DNA of 64,000 nt from a virus. This document shows, piece by piece, positions 6,222-12,552 of this stretch. Numbering within the stretch: position 1 is the stretch's first letter; each line of letters opens with the position of its first letter. Location: the IMG/VR virus record IMGVR_UViG_3300027759_000056, positions 47,977 through 111,976 of that record, one strand, 5' to 3'. The notes beneath the pieces were generated by a model. It saw only the letters and a list, made by a program, of their open reading frames with translations, had not been told where the DNA came from and did not search any database. The translations under genes were made by a program, and so were the position numbers.

Positions 6222-6353
6222 AATTAGATGGGCGTAATGAGGGATGGTACCCGAGTCCCCAAGATTGGAGGTCACCAGTAATAGGTGGCCGTTGCGTCGT
6301 AAGGTTGTCTAATCCGTCCTGAACGGTATTCGGTTCGAGTCCGACTCTAATTA
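6222..6353 (+). ncRNA. tRNA-like structured RNA A (132 nt)
   Basis: Its ends form a 7-bp acceptor (AATTAGA/TCTAATT), discriminator A and a T-arm with loop TTCGAGT, as in a tRNA. In place of an anticodon arm there is a helix GGATGG (6242-6247)/CCGTCC (6314-6319) enclosing a perfect 7-bp hairpin GGTCACC-AGTAATA-GGTGGCC (6270-6290). No loop has a T33-anticodon context. The design (acceptor, long helix, T-arm) recalls the tRNA-like domain of tmRNA, but there is no tag ORF that I can identify. Confidence 0.55.
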
Positions 6354-6360
6354 TGAAAAA

Positions 6361-6430
6361 CTAACCCAGTTTCACAATGAGGGCTGATACCTTCGGAGTG
6401 GGGGTGACGGTCAGGAAAGACTGACAACCA
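6361..6430 (+). ncRNA. Structured spacer RNA between tRNA-like RNAs
   Basis: Shares AATGAGGG (6376-6383) and the following TG.TACC context with RNA A (6236-6243). It carries a hairpin GTCAG (6410-6414)/CTGAC (6421-6425), close in position to the RNA A hairpin. It could be a 5' domain of RNA B or a separate small RNA. Confidence 0.35.
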
Positions 6431-6431
6431 T

Positions 6432-6589
6432 AGTCAGGTGGCGGAATTGGTAGACGATAATGGAGTTATACTATCAAACACAGAGGGTGCGGCGTAGATG
6501 GGAACTACTACATTATCTCTTGGACGCAAGAGAGCAATATAACCCTAACCATTTGGTATAACGTGTAGGTTCGAATCCTACCCTGACTA
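6432..6589 (+). ncRNA. tRNA-Leu-like RNA B with a large insertion (158 nt)
   Basis: It starts with acceptor AGTCAGG and a D-arm of tRNA-Leu type (TGGCGGAATTGGTAGACG) and ends with T-arm GTAGG-TTCGAAT-CCTAC, CCTGACT and discriminator A. Between them are about 100 nt instead of an anticodon and variable arm. Helices visible: GTTATAC (6465-6471)/GTATAAC (6556-6562), GATAAT (6456-6461)/ATTATC (6512-6517) (crossing the first, so a pseudoknot or an alternative), and CTCTTG (6517-6522)/CAAGAG (6527-6532). No group I intron core is seen. Confidence 0.5.
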
Positions 6590-6601
6590 CAAAAACATAA
6601 A

Positions 6602-6675
6602 CTCAAGTACCCACACAGTGGTGAGACGGGCTAAGTAAGATACAATTCCTCGGAACTGGGAGTAGAGAGCTTGAG
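6602..6675 (+). ncRNA. tRNA-sized structured RNA without a T-arm
   Basis: Ends pair as CTCAAG (6602-6607)/CTTGAG (6670-6675). Inside are a CCAC-ACA-GTGG hairpin (6611-6621) and a possible CCCA/TGGG helix. No TTCGA T-loop is present, so it is not a normal tRNA. It lies just before the SGNH gene and could also act as that gene's 5' leader. Confidence 0.35.
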
Positions 6676-6695
6676 AGTGTTTTTTAATTAAAAAT

Positions 6696-7379
6696 ATGAA
6701 AAATTTAGTAAAAGCAATTATTTTGGTCATTGTTATAGGAATTTTAGGTTTCATAACAAGTTGGAAAGTTTGGGGTAACAATAAACCAATTGAAGATACC
6801 GTTAAAATTGATACGGTAAAAATTAAACCACAAGACACAATTGTGGATGTTAAAGGAAAATACGTTCTTTTTATTGGTGATTCACATACATCAAATCCTA
6901 ATGGATGGCAAACAATCTTATCCAACAAAACAAAGATGAGAATGAATAACATTTCTGTTGGTGGAAAAACTACAGGTTGGATGTTAGAAAGGGCAAAAGA
7001 ATCAATTCACGAGAATTTAGATTATTGTTTTATCTATGGTGGTGCCAATGATATGTTTAACAGTAAAATTACTATTGAAAGTGCCATAAAGAACATTCAA
7101 AGAATTGTTAATATTTGTAATTCCAAAGGTGTTAAACCAGTTGTGATTACGGGATTTGACCCCCTTACTTGTATTAACACACCAGAAAATCCAAACTATA
7201 AATTTAAGTATTCCAAATTTCAGAATGAATTGATTAAAAAAATTGTTGGTGGAAAGGTGATTAATACTCGTGTGATTACAAAATCGGATTGTTGGGATGG
7301 ACTTTGTCATATGGCACCATCAGGACATAAAAAAATTGGAAATTGTGTTATCAAAGAAATGAAGTTTAAGACATATTAA
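6696..7379 (+). CDS. Membrane-anchored SGNH/GDSL hydrolase (227 aa)
   Basis: Residues 5-27 form a hydrophobic signal-anchor helix, so the enzyme domain should face the periplasm. SGNH blocks are all visible: block I FIGDSHTSN with the nucleophile Ser (~62), block III GGANDM (~115), and block V DGLCHMAPSGH with Asp and His near the C-terminus. Such enzymes are esterases or deacetylases acting on lipids, peptidoglycan or surface polysaccharides. In a phage it may alter the host envelope or surface glycans. No promoter is obvious directly upstream, where a structured RNA ends. Confidence 0.8.
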   Translation: MKNLVKAIILVIVIGILGFITSWKVWGNNKPIEDTVKIDTVKIKPQDTIVDVKGKYVLFIGDSHTSNPNGWQTILSNKTKMRMNNISVGGKTTGWMLERAKESIHENLDYCFIYGGANDMFNSKITIESAIKNIQRIVNICNSKGVKPVVITGFDPLTCINTPENPNYKFKYSKFQNELIKKIVGGKVINTRVITKSDCWDGLCHMAPSGHKKIGNCVIKEMKFKTY

Positions 7380-7389
7380 CACATCAGTA

Positions 7390-7396
7390 TATTTAT
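7390..7396 (+). promoter_or_regulatory. TATTTAT box, 4 nt before ATG 7401
   Basis: TATTTAT with 4-nt spacing to the start codon. Confidence 0.55.
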
Positions 7397-7400
7397 TGAT

Positions 7401-7838
7401 ATGGAAATTACAAAAAGAGACCTTTTAAATGGTTTATCATCAAAATCAAATCCAGCAACTGAAACTGCAGATGTGGTTGATATGATTGCAACATTACTTC
7501 ATTCAAGAAATCAGGCTCATGTTTTTCATTGGCAAACAAAATCACAATCATCATTTGCTGAACATATGGCCTTAGGTACGTATTACGATGAGATTGTTGA
7601 ATTAATTGATAATATTGTTGAAAGTTATCAAGGAAAATACGAAATAATTACTGGTTATAAAACAATTAAAACAGTTGATTATAAATCAACAGAACAAGTA
7701 ATATCTTATTTTAAAGAATTAGATGAAAATATTGAAAAAAATAGAACATCGGTTAAAGAATCCTATATTCAAAATCAAATTGATGGAGTTCAAGAATTGA
7801 TTTACTCAACATTATACAAATTAAGATTCTTAAAATAA
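7401..7838 (+). CDS. DUF5856-like, ferritin-like helical protein
   Basis: 145 aa, predicted all-helical. Residues ~28-70 carry the pattern LLHSRNQAHVFHWQT...HMALGTYYDEIVELIDNIVE, which matches a family common in T4-like phages (DUF5856 as I recall it) and resembles the Dps/ferritin four-helix bundle. His and Glu residues lie where ferritin-like proteins bind metal, but metal binding is inference. A TATTTAT box precedes the start, so it may be a late gene. No signal peptide. Confidence 0.6.
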   Translation: MEITKRDLLNGLSSKSNPATETADVVDMIATLLHSRNQAHVFHWQTKSQSSFAEHMALGTYYDEIVELIDNIVESYQGKYEIITGYKTIKTVDYKSTEQVISYFKELDENIEKNRTSVKESYIQNQIDGVQELIYSTLYKLRFLK

Positions 7839-7869
7839 TTGACGAATCACGGTTTTAAACATATATTTG
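7838..7869 (+). promoter_or_regulatory. Host-type promoter (ATTG-N20-TATATTTG)
   Basis: ATTG at 7838-7841 and TATATTTG at 7862-7869, 4 nt before ATG 7874. One mismatch in the -33 box. Confidence 0.65.
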
Positions 7870-7873
7870 CCTC

Positions 7874-8485
7874 ATGGCTAAATACACACTTAATACCTAT
7901 GGATGGTCTTTTGAGGCTATCTGCAAATCTCTAACTGACGAACAAGTCCAAATTATTAAAGACAAAATGGAAGAAGAAGGTTTTTCGGAACTCCATGAAA
8001 TCCGTTTTGATTTGGATGAACTATTGGACCTTGATTTTTGGGACGGTGAAATATTTCACAAAACCGAAGCGTTTGACAATGGTACAATGCACTTTGAACT
8101 TCTTGATGAAGAAGAAAATAAAGTATTAGAGTTTGGTATTGGTGAAACCGCCGACTTATACGAAACAATTGAAGATTTTGAAGAAAAGTATGAGTATAGA
8201 GGTTATAGTCCGATTCCTGAAGAAAAAGGACCAACCAATTTGTATTTAAGCATAGATGAAAACAAAGGTGGGATTTTTACATTCAAACTTGAATCTGATA
8301 CCATACCGACACCATCGGATTTTACTTACTCAACAGGTTCAATAGACACAACTGATGGTGATTATGATTTTATTGACAAAATTTTCTTTAAAGGACAACC
8401 ATTAGAAATTGAAGATTGTTTGGATAATTCAGGGAAATCATCCTCATGTATGATTTATACATTGGATGGTGAAACCATAGAATAA
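7874..8485 (+). CDS. Hypothetical acidic protein (203 aa)
   Basis: Starts MAKYTLNTYGWSFEAICKSL right after a host-type promoter. It is strongly acidic (repeated DE-rich stretches in residues ~35-110), with no membrane segment or catalytic motif that I can identify. The acidic surface might mimic nucleic acid, as in some anti-defence proteins, but nothing specific supports that. A tRNA-Met gene follows 4 bases after its stop. Confidence 0.6.
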   Translation: MAKYTLNTYGWSFEAICKSLTDEQVQIIKDKMEEEGFSELHEIRFDLDELLDLDFWDGEIFHKTEAFDNGTMHFELLDEEENKVLEFGIGETADLYETIEDFEEKYEYRGYSPIPEEKGPTNLYLSIDENKGGIFTFKLESDTIPTPSDFTYSTGSIDTTDGDYDFIDKIFFKGQPLEIEDCLDNSGKSSSCMIYTLDGETIE

Positions 8486-8489
8486 TTAT

Positions 8490-8563
8490 GGCGAGGTAGC
8501 TCAGTCGGTTAGAGCGCAGGATTCATAACCCTGAGGTGGGGGGTTCAATTCCCTCCCTCGCTA
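8490..8563 (+). tRNA. tRNA-Met (CAT), probably elongator
   Basis: Acceptor GGCGAGG/CCTCGCT with terminal G-U, loop TTCATAA giving CAT. The body resembles bacterial elongator tRNA-Met (TAGCTCAG...TTCATAACCCTGAGG). The innermost anticodon-stem pair is A-C. Confidence 0.88.
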
Positions 8564-8581
8564 CAAATACATAATTGTGAG

Positions 8582-8588
8582 TATTTAT
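8582..8588 (+). promoter_or_regulatory. TATTTAT box, 4 nt before ATG 8593
   Basis: GTATTTATATATATG: TATTTAT with 4-nt spacing to the start codon. Confidence 0.55.
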
Positions 8589-8592
8589 ATAT

Positions 8593-10146
8593 ATGATTTT
8601 ATTTGAAGGTCGTAAGGAAGACTCATTTAAGAAATTCCAAAAAAGTATTGATGGTGAAAGAAAGATGATATCCACTTACATGGATGATGCGTCTGCGTAT
8701 GATTTTTTAATTGGTGAACCTTTTATAAAAGAGACTAATTACAAATATCTTAATGATATTTTGGATTATTATTATACCGTAAATTATTATTCAGGTGAAG
8801 CTGAGCCTTTAGACAAAGACAAAGCAAGAAATCTAATATTTGGAATGAGGAGTGAAATTGACAAGATTGTTGCTTCTTTAGAAACATTTGAAAAACACAA
8901 ATCCAAATTCAAATATCCTGAGTTTAGAAAATACAATACAAATATAGAAGATTTTTTTAAGGAAGCTCAAAAGATTAAAACTGACGTTGAGACCAAACAG
9001 ATTGAAAAATCCGCCAAGAAAGAAATAGATAAAATTTTTGAAAACGATACGTTGTTGGTTATAAAACCAAAATCATTTACAGCATCTTGTTATTATGGTT
9101 CAGGTACAAAATGGTGTACAACAATGAAAGGTAATCCATCGTACTTTAATCAATATAGCTCAAGTGGAAACTTGTATTATTTAATATTAAAAAATGTTGA
9201 TAGAAGTAACAAGTTTTACAAAATGGCTATTCACGCACCAAAGAATAAAAGATTTGATGAAGCTTCAATTTGGTACGATTCAACTGACGAAAGATTAACA
9301 TCAAGAGAAAAAGAATCTGTATTAGCTCATATGCCAAAAGACGCTTATAATGCAATGGTTAATGACTATAAAACTTCATTCCCTGAAGAGAATCCAATAG
9401 ATATTATTTACAAGATAATGCCAAATGTGAACCAAAATGTGGATGATTATGTATATAAATTCAAAGGTGGTGAAATAGAATTGGCAATTGATTCACCTGA
9501 GATTGAAGATACTGACACAAATAGTCTTAGAATTAGTTCTACTTGGGGTATATCGGAACAAAGAAATGGTAAAGAGGTTTATCATGAAGATGGTGCCATT
9601 GATTGTTATTTGGAATCTTATCCAAATCAAGTGTTATTACCAAACTATTACATAGTTAAAATAAGTTATGAGATAATACCATATTCAGATACTAAAATTG
9701 TTGAAAGATATGATGGTACTACAACATTACAACTTGACAACGAAAGAAAAAACGACCCAGAATATGTTAGAATACAACTTAACGGTGCATTAAAACAAAT
9801 ATTTGACGGTTTCCAAAATAAAATGGAGTATAGACTTAGAAATGATGAGGATTTATTAGAGAAATATCCACCAACAAAGTCTAAAGCTTATACCATGTCA
9901 AAATACACCTTCACAGGTAAAGGAGCGTTAACCAAAGCATTTATGGAATATCTTAAAAACATTCCTGAAGGTAAGGTCGGTAATAAGAACGAATTTTTAA
10001 CTCAAATAGGTAGAAGAAGTGGTCCTGGTCAATATAGTAGTTTCTTTTCAGCGTCAAATATGGCAGGTATTAGTGCCAGACAAGGAAAAAGTGGTTTGGT
10101 TAAAGGACCAAACTTTGACAAATTTTACAAGAAAATATTTGAATAA
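8593..10146 (+). CDS. SCYYGSGTKWCT-family protein, possible virion cargo (517 aa)
   Basis: A large soluble protein. Around residues 162-200 is the block SCYYGSGTKWCTTM...YFNQY...LYYLIL, nearly the same as in the product at 18500. The two Cys, the Gly-rich turn and the Trp look like an active or binding site, but I cannot name an activity. The N-terminus MILFEGRKEDSFKKF contains LFE, a match to the gp21 protease rule (L/I)xE, followed by a basic helix. T4 proteins packaged in the head carry such N-terminal targeting peptides. A TATTTAT box suggests late expression. Delivery with the DNA is inference. Confidence 0.55.
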   Translation: MILFEGRKEDSFKKFQKSIDGERKMISTYMDDASAYDFLIGEPFIKETNYKYLNDILDYYYTVNYYSGEAEPLDKDKARNLIFGMRSEIDKIVASLETFEKHKSKFKYPEFRKYNTNIEDFFKEAQKIKTDVETKQIEKSAKKEIDKIFENDTLLVIKPKSFTASCYYGSGTKWCTTMKGNPSYFNQYSSSGNLYYLILKNVDRSNKFYKMAIHAPKNKRFDEASIWYDSTDERLTSREKESVLAHMPKDAYNAMVNDYKTSFPEENPIDIIYKIMPNVNQNVDDYVYKFKGGEIELAIDSPEIEDTDTNSLRISSTWGISEQRNGKEVYHEDGAIDCYLESYPNQVLLPNYYIVKISYEIIPYSDTKIVERYDGTTTLQLDNERKNDPEYVRIQLNGALKQIFDGFQNKMEYRLRNDEDLLEKYPPTKSKAYTMSKYTFTGKGALTKAFMEYLKNIPEGKVGNKNEFLTQIGRRSGPGQYSSFFSASNMAGISARQGKSGLVKGPNFDKFYKKIFE

Positions 10147-10163
10147 TTCTTATTAGTGTCTTA

Positions 10164-10171
10164 TACTTTTG
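10164..10171 (+). promoter_or_regulatory. Host-type -7 element before the aminotransferase
   Basis: TACTTTTG, 3 nt before ATG 10175. The nearest TTTG (10138-10141) is 22 nt upstream, a little long. Confidence 0.5.
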
Positions 10172-10174
10172 ATA

Positions 10175-11443
10175 ATGGAAAAATTATCAAATGTAGGGAA
10201 CAATATTGTGGGCTCTGAAATTATTAAAATCTCACAACAAATCAAAGAAATTGCTAAAACAAAATCAGTATCTAACCTAACCATAGGTGACTTTAATTCC
10301 AAACTATGGCCAATACCCTCAAAATTAAGAGAACACATTCAAGATGCGTATGAGTGGGATTTAACCAACTATCCAAACTCACAAGGAGAACTTGAATTAA
10401 GAGAATCCGTATCCAAACACATTAAACATCAGTTCAATGTTGATTATTCACCTGAAGAAATATTAATTGGTGGTGGAGTTCGTCCATTAATTTATACGGT
10501 TTATAAAGCCACGGTAAATCCAAATGAAGAGGTGATTTATCCTGTACCATCTTGGAATAATAACCACTATTGTTTTTTACATAACGCAAAAAAAGAAGAA
10601 ATTGAATGTACACCTGAAAATTCATTTTTCCCAACCGTTGAAGATGTTGACGGCAGAATAAGTGATAAAACATCATTGGTTTGTATTTGTTCACCGCAAA
10701 ATCCAACAGGTCGTGTAATTGACCCCGAAGTTCTGAAAGGTATTTGTGAGTTGATTGTGAGAGAAAATAAAATCAGGTCAACACAAGTAGGTTCAAGACC
10801 ATTGTATTTGTTCTTTGACCAGATTTATTCTGACATCACCAAAGAAGGTTTGTTTATCCACCCATTAACTTTATGTCCTGAAATCAGAGATTATTTGATT
10901 TGTGCTGATGGTATTTCAAAGTCATTAAACGCAACTGGTGTTCGTGTTGGTTGGTTGTTTGGTCCAAAAGATATTATTGGAAAGATGACCGAAGTTTTGT
11001 CTCACATTGGAGCATGGGCTCCAAAACCTGAACAACGAGCATTGGATGCGTACATCAGAGAAGATTATGAAGATTACATTTCTCACATTAACTATGTAAC
11101 AAAATCGTACGAATTTATATCAGATAAAATATGTGGTAAGTTGGAAGAATTGAAAAACAAAGGTCATAATGTTGATTACCAAAAACCTGATGGTGGAATT
11201 TATATTTCGGTTTATTTGGGTTATGTTCATTCATTTCCAACAACTGAAGAGTATATTTCGTTCTTAATTAATACCTGTGGGTTGGGAATTGTTCCGTTTG
11301 AATATTTTGGTTCAAAGAGTAACAAAGGATGGTTTAGAATATCAATTGGTAATGTTGCCGAGTTAAATTTGGACTCAATTATTAAAACAATTGAAAATTC
11401 TGTACAAAAATCAGTAAGTTATGTAAATTCTTTAGCATTTTAA
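10175..11443 (+). CDS. PLP-dependent class I/II aminotransferase (422 aa)
   Basis: Fold-type I aminotransferase. SPQNPTGRV (~residue 176) is the conserved NPTG phosphate/substrate motif. DQIYSD holds the Asp/Tyr pair of the cofactor site. GISKSLNATGVRVGW (~250) contains the Schiff-base Lys in the SK...GxRxGW signature. The substrate is unknown: it resembles aspartate/aromatic-type enzymes. I choose ATG 10175; the longer frame begins with TTG inside the -7 box. Length is normal for the family and no key residue is missing. A full-length aminotransferase is an unusual phage accessory gene. Confidence 0.85.
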   Translation: MEKLSNVGNNIVGSEIIKISQQIKEIAKTKSVSNLTIGDFNSKLWPIPSKLREHIQDAYEWDLTNYPNSQGELELRESVSKHIKHQFNVDYSPEEILIGGGVRPLIYTVYKATVNPNEEVIYPVPSWNNNHYCFLHNAKKEEIECTPENSFFPTVEDVDGRISDKTSLVCICSPQNPTGRVIDPEVLKGICELIVRENKIRSTQVGSRPLYLFFDQIYSDITKEGLFIHPLTLCPEIRDYLICADGISKSLNATGVRVGWLFGPKDIIGKMTEVLSHIGAWAPKPEQRALDAYIREDYEDYISHINYVTKSYEFISDKICGKLEELKNKGHNVDYQKPDGGIYISVYLGYVHSFPTTEEYISFLINTCGLGIVPFEYFGSKSNKGWFRISIGNVAELNLDSIIKTIENSVQKSVSYVNSLAF

Positions 11444-11473
11444 TTGACACTTTTCAAAAGTTTGATATATTTA
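11443..11473 (+). promoter_or_regulatory. Near-consensus promoter of tRNA array 2
   Basis: ATTG (11443-11446), 19 nt, TATATTTA (11466-11473): the same spacing as the consensus, with one mismatch in each box. It lies 27 nt before leader ORF 2. Confidence 0.6.
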
Positions 11474-11500
11474 ATAAGAAATTAAATAATAATACATTCA

Positions 11501-11569
11501 ATGATTACCATCAACATATTCGGCACACCAGCAACAGAGGCTGATACTTCCAAAGTGGAGATGGGATAA
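11501..11569 (+). CDS. Leader peptide 2 of the tRNA-array attenuator (22 aa)
   Basis: ATG 11501, TAA 11567-11569. The peptide reads MITINIFGTPATEADT then SKVEMG. It contains every amino acid served by array 2 and the nearby tRNAs (Glu, Met, Gly, Asp, Ala, Pro, Thr, Ile), including all five residues missing from leader 1 (A, D, E, P, T). It also uses the rare codon ATA, for which a phage tRNA-Ile(TAT) exists at 13462. Codons 20-22 form the antiterminator arm. The last sensor codon (T16) is exactly three codons before that arm, the same gap as in leader 1. Confidence 0.8.
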   Translation: MITINIFGTPATEADTSKVEMG

Positions 11570-11622
11570 TATTGTAAAAAAATATCTTACAAAAACCCAT
11601 CTCAAAAGGATGGGTTTTTTTT
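11558..11622 (+). promoter_or_regulatory. Attenuator 2: antiterminator versus terminator
   Basis: GAGATGGG (11558-11565, last codons of leader 2) can pair 8 bp with CCCATCTC (11596-11603). Alternatively ACCCATC (11595-11601) pairs 7 bp with GATGGGT (11609-11615), followed by a T run to 11622: an intrinsic terminator. Same logic as attenuator 1 with unrelated stem sequence, so the two copies conserve structure rather than sequence. Confidence 0.85.
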
Positions 11623-11629
11623 GTGTTTG

Positions 11630-11661
11630 TTTGGCAGTATCAAAAAAATGTATTAACTTTG
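11630..11661 (+). promoter_or_regulatory. Second host-type promoter before array 2
   Basis: TTTG (11630-11633), 20 nt, TAACTTTG (11654-11661), located after the terminator and before boxA. It would give basal tRNA expression independent of the attenuator. A GTGTT-GAAA-AACAC hairpin follows. Confidence 0.6.
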
Positions 11662-11690
11662 TAGTGTTGAAAAACACAACAGAACAAAAA

Positions 11691-11708
11691 AGTTCTTTGA
11701 CGTATTGG
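11691..11708 (+). promoter_or_regulatory. boxA antitermination element, array 2
   Basis: AGTTCTTTGACGTATTGG, differing from the array 1 element at only two positions in 18 and placed at the same distance (12 nt) from the first tRNA. Confidence 0.75.
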
Positions 11709-11720
11709 TAAGAAAAAATT

Positions 11721-11792
11721 GCTCGGTTCATCTATCGGTTAGGATGCTAGGTTTTCATCCTAGAAAGAGGGGTTCGACTCCCCTACCGAGTA
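11721..11792 (+). tRNA. tRNA-Glu (TTC)
   Basis: Acceptor GCTCGGT/ACCGAGT, anticodon stem CTAGG/CCTAG, loop TTTTCAT. First gene of array 2. Confidence 0.93.
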
Positions 11793-11801
11793 CAAATAAA
11801 T

Positions 11802-11876
11802 AGCGGGGTGGAGCAGAGGTAGCTTGCGAGGCTCATAACCTTGAGGTCACAGGTTCGAATCCTGTCCCCGCTACCA
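11802..11876 (+). tRNA. tRNA-Met (CAT), initiator-like, CCA encoded
   Basis: The body GCGGGGTGGAGCAG...GGTAGCT...GGCTCATAACC closely follows bacterial initiator tRNA, including the A11-U24 D-stem pair. It has an A1-U72 pair rather than a C1xA72 mismatch, and an anticodon stem CGAGG/CCTTG with two G-C pairs next to the loop. CCA at 11874-11876. Confidence 0.85.
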
Positions 11877-11884
11877 AAATAAAT

Positions 11885-11958
11885 CGCGAGTTGGTGTAAT
11901 GGTAACATAATGGGCTCATAACCCATAGTTCCGAGTTCGAGTCTCGGGTTCGCAACCA
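11885..11958 (+). tRNA. tRNA-Met (CAT), initiator-like, CCA encoded
   Basis: Acceptor CGCGAGT/GTTCGCA has a C1xA72 mismatch, and the anticodon stem ATGGG/CCCAT has three consecutive G-C pairs: two hallmarks of initiator tRNA. The D-stem has U11-A24, unlike classical initiators. CCA at 11956-11958. Confidence 0.82.
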
Positions 11959-11961
11959 ATG

Positions 11962-12172
11962 GATGTAACTTGGGTCGTGCCACATTGGCCACTTTTACAT
12001 CAAGAGTCAGAAGGATTAGAGGTGGCCGTGACTACTCTGACTCGAATACAAAGTACCACGATGCTTACCGTAAGAACAGCACAGTGGTAGATAGAGTTAA
12101 CGTGAATAACCCAAGGCATAAGCGTTAACAACCCCCAATAAGACTATTTGGCCAATAGAAACTGTTGGGGTT
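11962..12172 (+). ncRNA. Multi-hairpin structured RNA D with a possible kissing loop
   Basis: Five strong helices in 211 nt without a coding frame: P1 GATGTAA (11962-11968)/TTACATC (11995-12001); P2 GAGTCAGA (12004-12011)/TCTGACTC (12036-12043); P3 TACCAC (12054-12059)/GTGGTA (12084-12089); P4 GTTAACG (12096-12102)/CGTTAAC (12123-12129); P5 AACCCCCAA (12130-12138)/TTGGGGTT (12165-12172). The loops of P1 (GGCCAC 11987-11992) and P2 (GTGGCC 12022-12027) are complementary. It lies between two tRNAs. I recognise no known family. Confidence 0.65.
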
Positions 12173-12179
12173 ATTAAAA

Positions 12180-12251
12180 GCGAGTGTAGTATAAAGGCTA
12201 TTACTCCAGCCTTCCAAGCTGGATATGCGAGTTCGATTCTCGCCACTCGCT
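12180..12251 (+). tRNA. tRNA-Gly (TCC)
   Basis: Acceptor GCGAGTG/CACTCGC, anticodon stem CCAGC/GCTGG, loop CTTCCAA, discriminator T. Confidence 0.94.
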
Positions 12252-12260
12252 CAAAAAGAA

Positions 12261-12460
12261 CCTTTTCTTACGGAAGTCCGATTAGCGCGGATGAAAGGAA
12301 CCTTGACTTCACGGGAGTAGCTACCCAATTGAAGCTTGAATGACTCAAGGTACTCTGTAATGGACCCTGCTCTATGGTGCACACATAACAGGTGATGGGG
12401 AACAAACCATCGGTAAAATCTAAACCCACGGTGAGCGTGGAAGGAAAGTTTCTTTTTTTT
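12261..12460 (+). ncRNA. Structured RNA C between the two Gly tRNAs
   Basis: About 200 nt without a coding frame. Helices: CCTTTTC (12261-12267)/GAAAGG (12293-12298) around TCCG-ATTAGCG-CGGA; ACCTTGA (12300-12306)/TCAAGGT (12345-12351) enclosing CTTCA (12307-12311)/TGAAG (12330-12334); GATGG (12394-12398)/CCATC (12407-12411); CCACG (12426-12430)/CGTGG (12436-12440), then a T8 run at 12453-12460. CTTGA (12335-12339) can compete for TCAAG (12345-12349). Family not recognised. Confidence 0.55.
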
Positions 12461-12535
12461 GCGGGAGTAGCTCAGGGGTAGAGCTTCAGTTTACCAAACT
12501 GAAAGTCGAAGGTTCGAATCCTTTTTCCCGCTCCA
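12461..12535 (+). tRNA. tRNA-Gly with ACC anticodon, CCA encoded
   Basis: The body is a standard tRNA-Gly (GCGGGAGTAGCTCAG...TTCCCGCT). The loop is TTACCAA, where bacteria have TTGCCAA, so the anticodon is ACC instead of GCC. Stem TCAGT/ACTGA. CCA at 12533-12535. A34 is very rare in glycine tRNAs. Confidence 0.88.
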
Positions 12536-12552
12536 AATGTAAATCTTAAAAA

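Noticed and set aside
6222-6589. tRNA genes interrupted by group I introns, or a tRNA-Sec
   Set aside because: The insertions are too short for a group I core and no P/Q/R/S-like elements are seen; no TCA anticodon or SECIS-like context supports selenocysteine.
11444-11449. Sigma70-like TTGACA -35 box before leader 2
   Set aside because: The same bases fit the -33 position of a Bacteroidota promoter with 19-nt spacing to TATATTTA; the rest of the genome follows that consensus.
11498-11992. Minus-strand ORFs over attenuator 2 and the Glu/Met tRNAs
   Set aside because: They run through the terminator hairpin and tRNA genes; the plus-strand leader ORF with its hairpins explains the region better.
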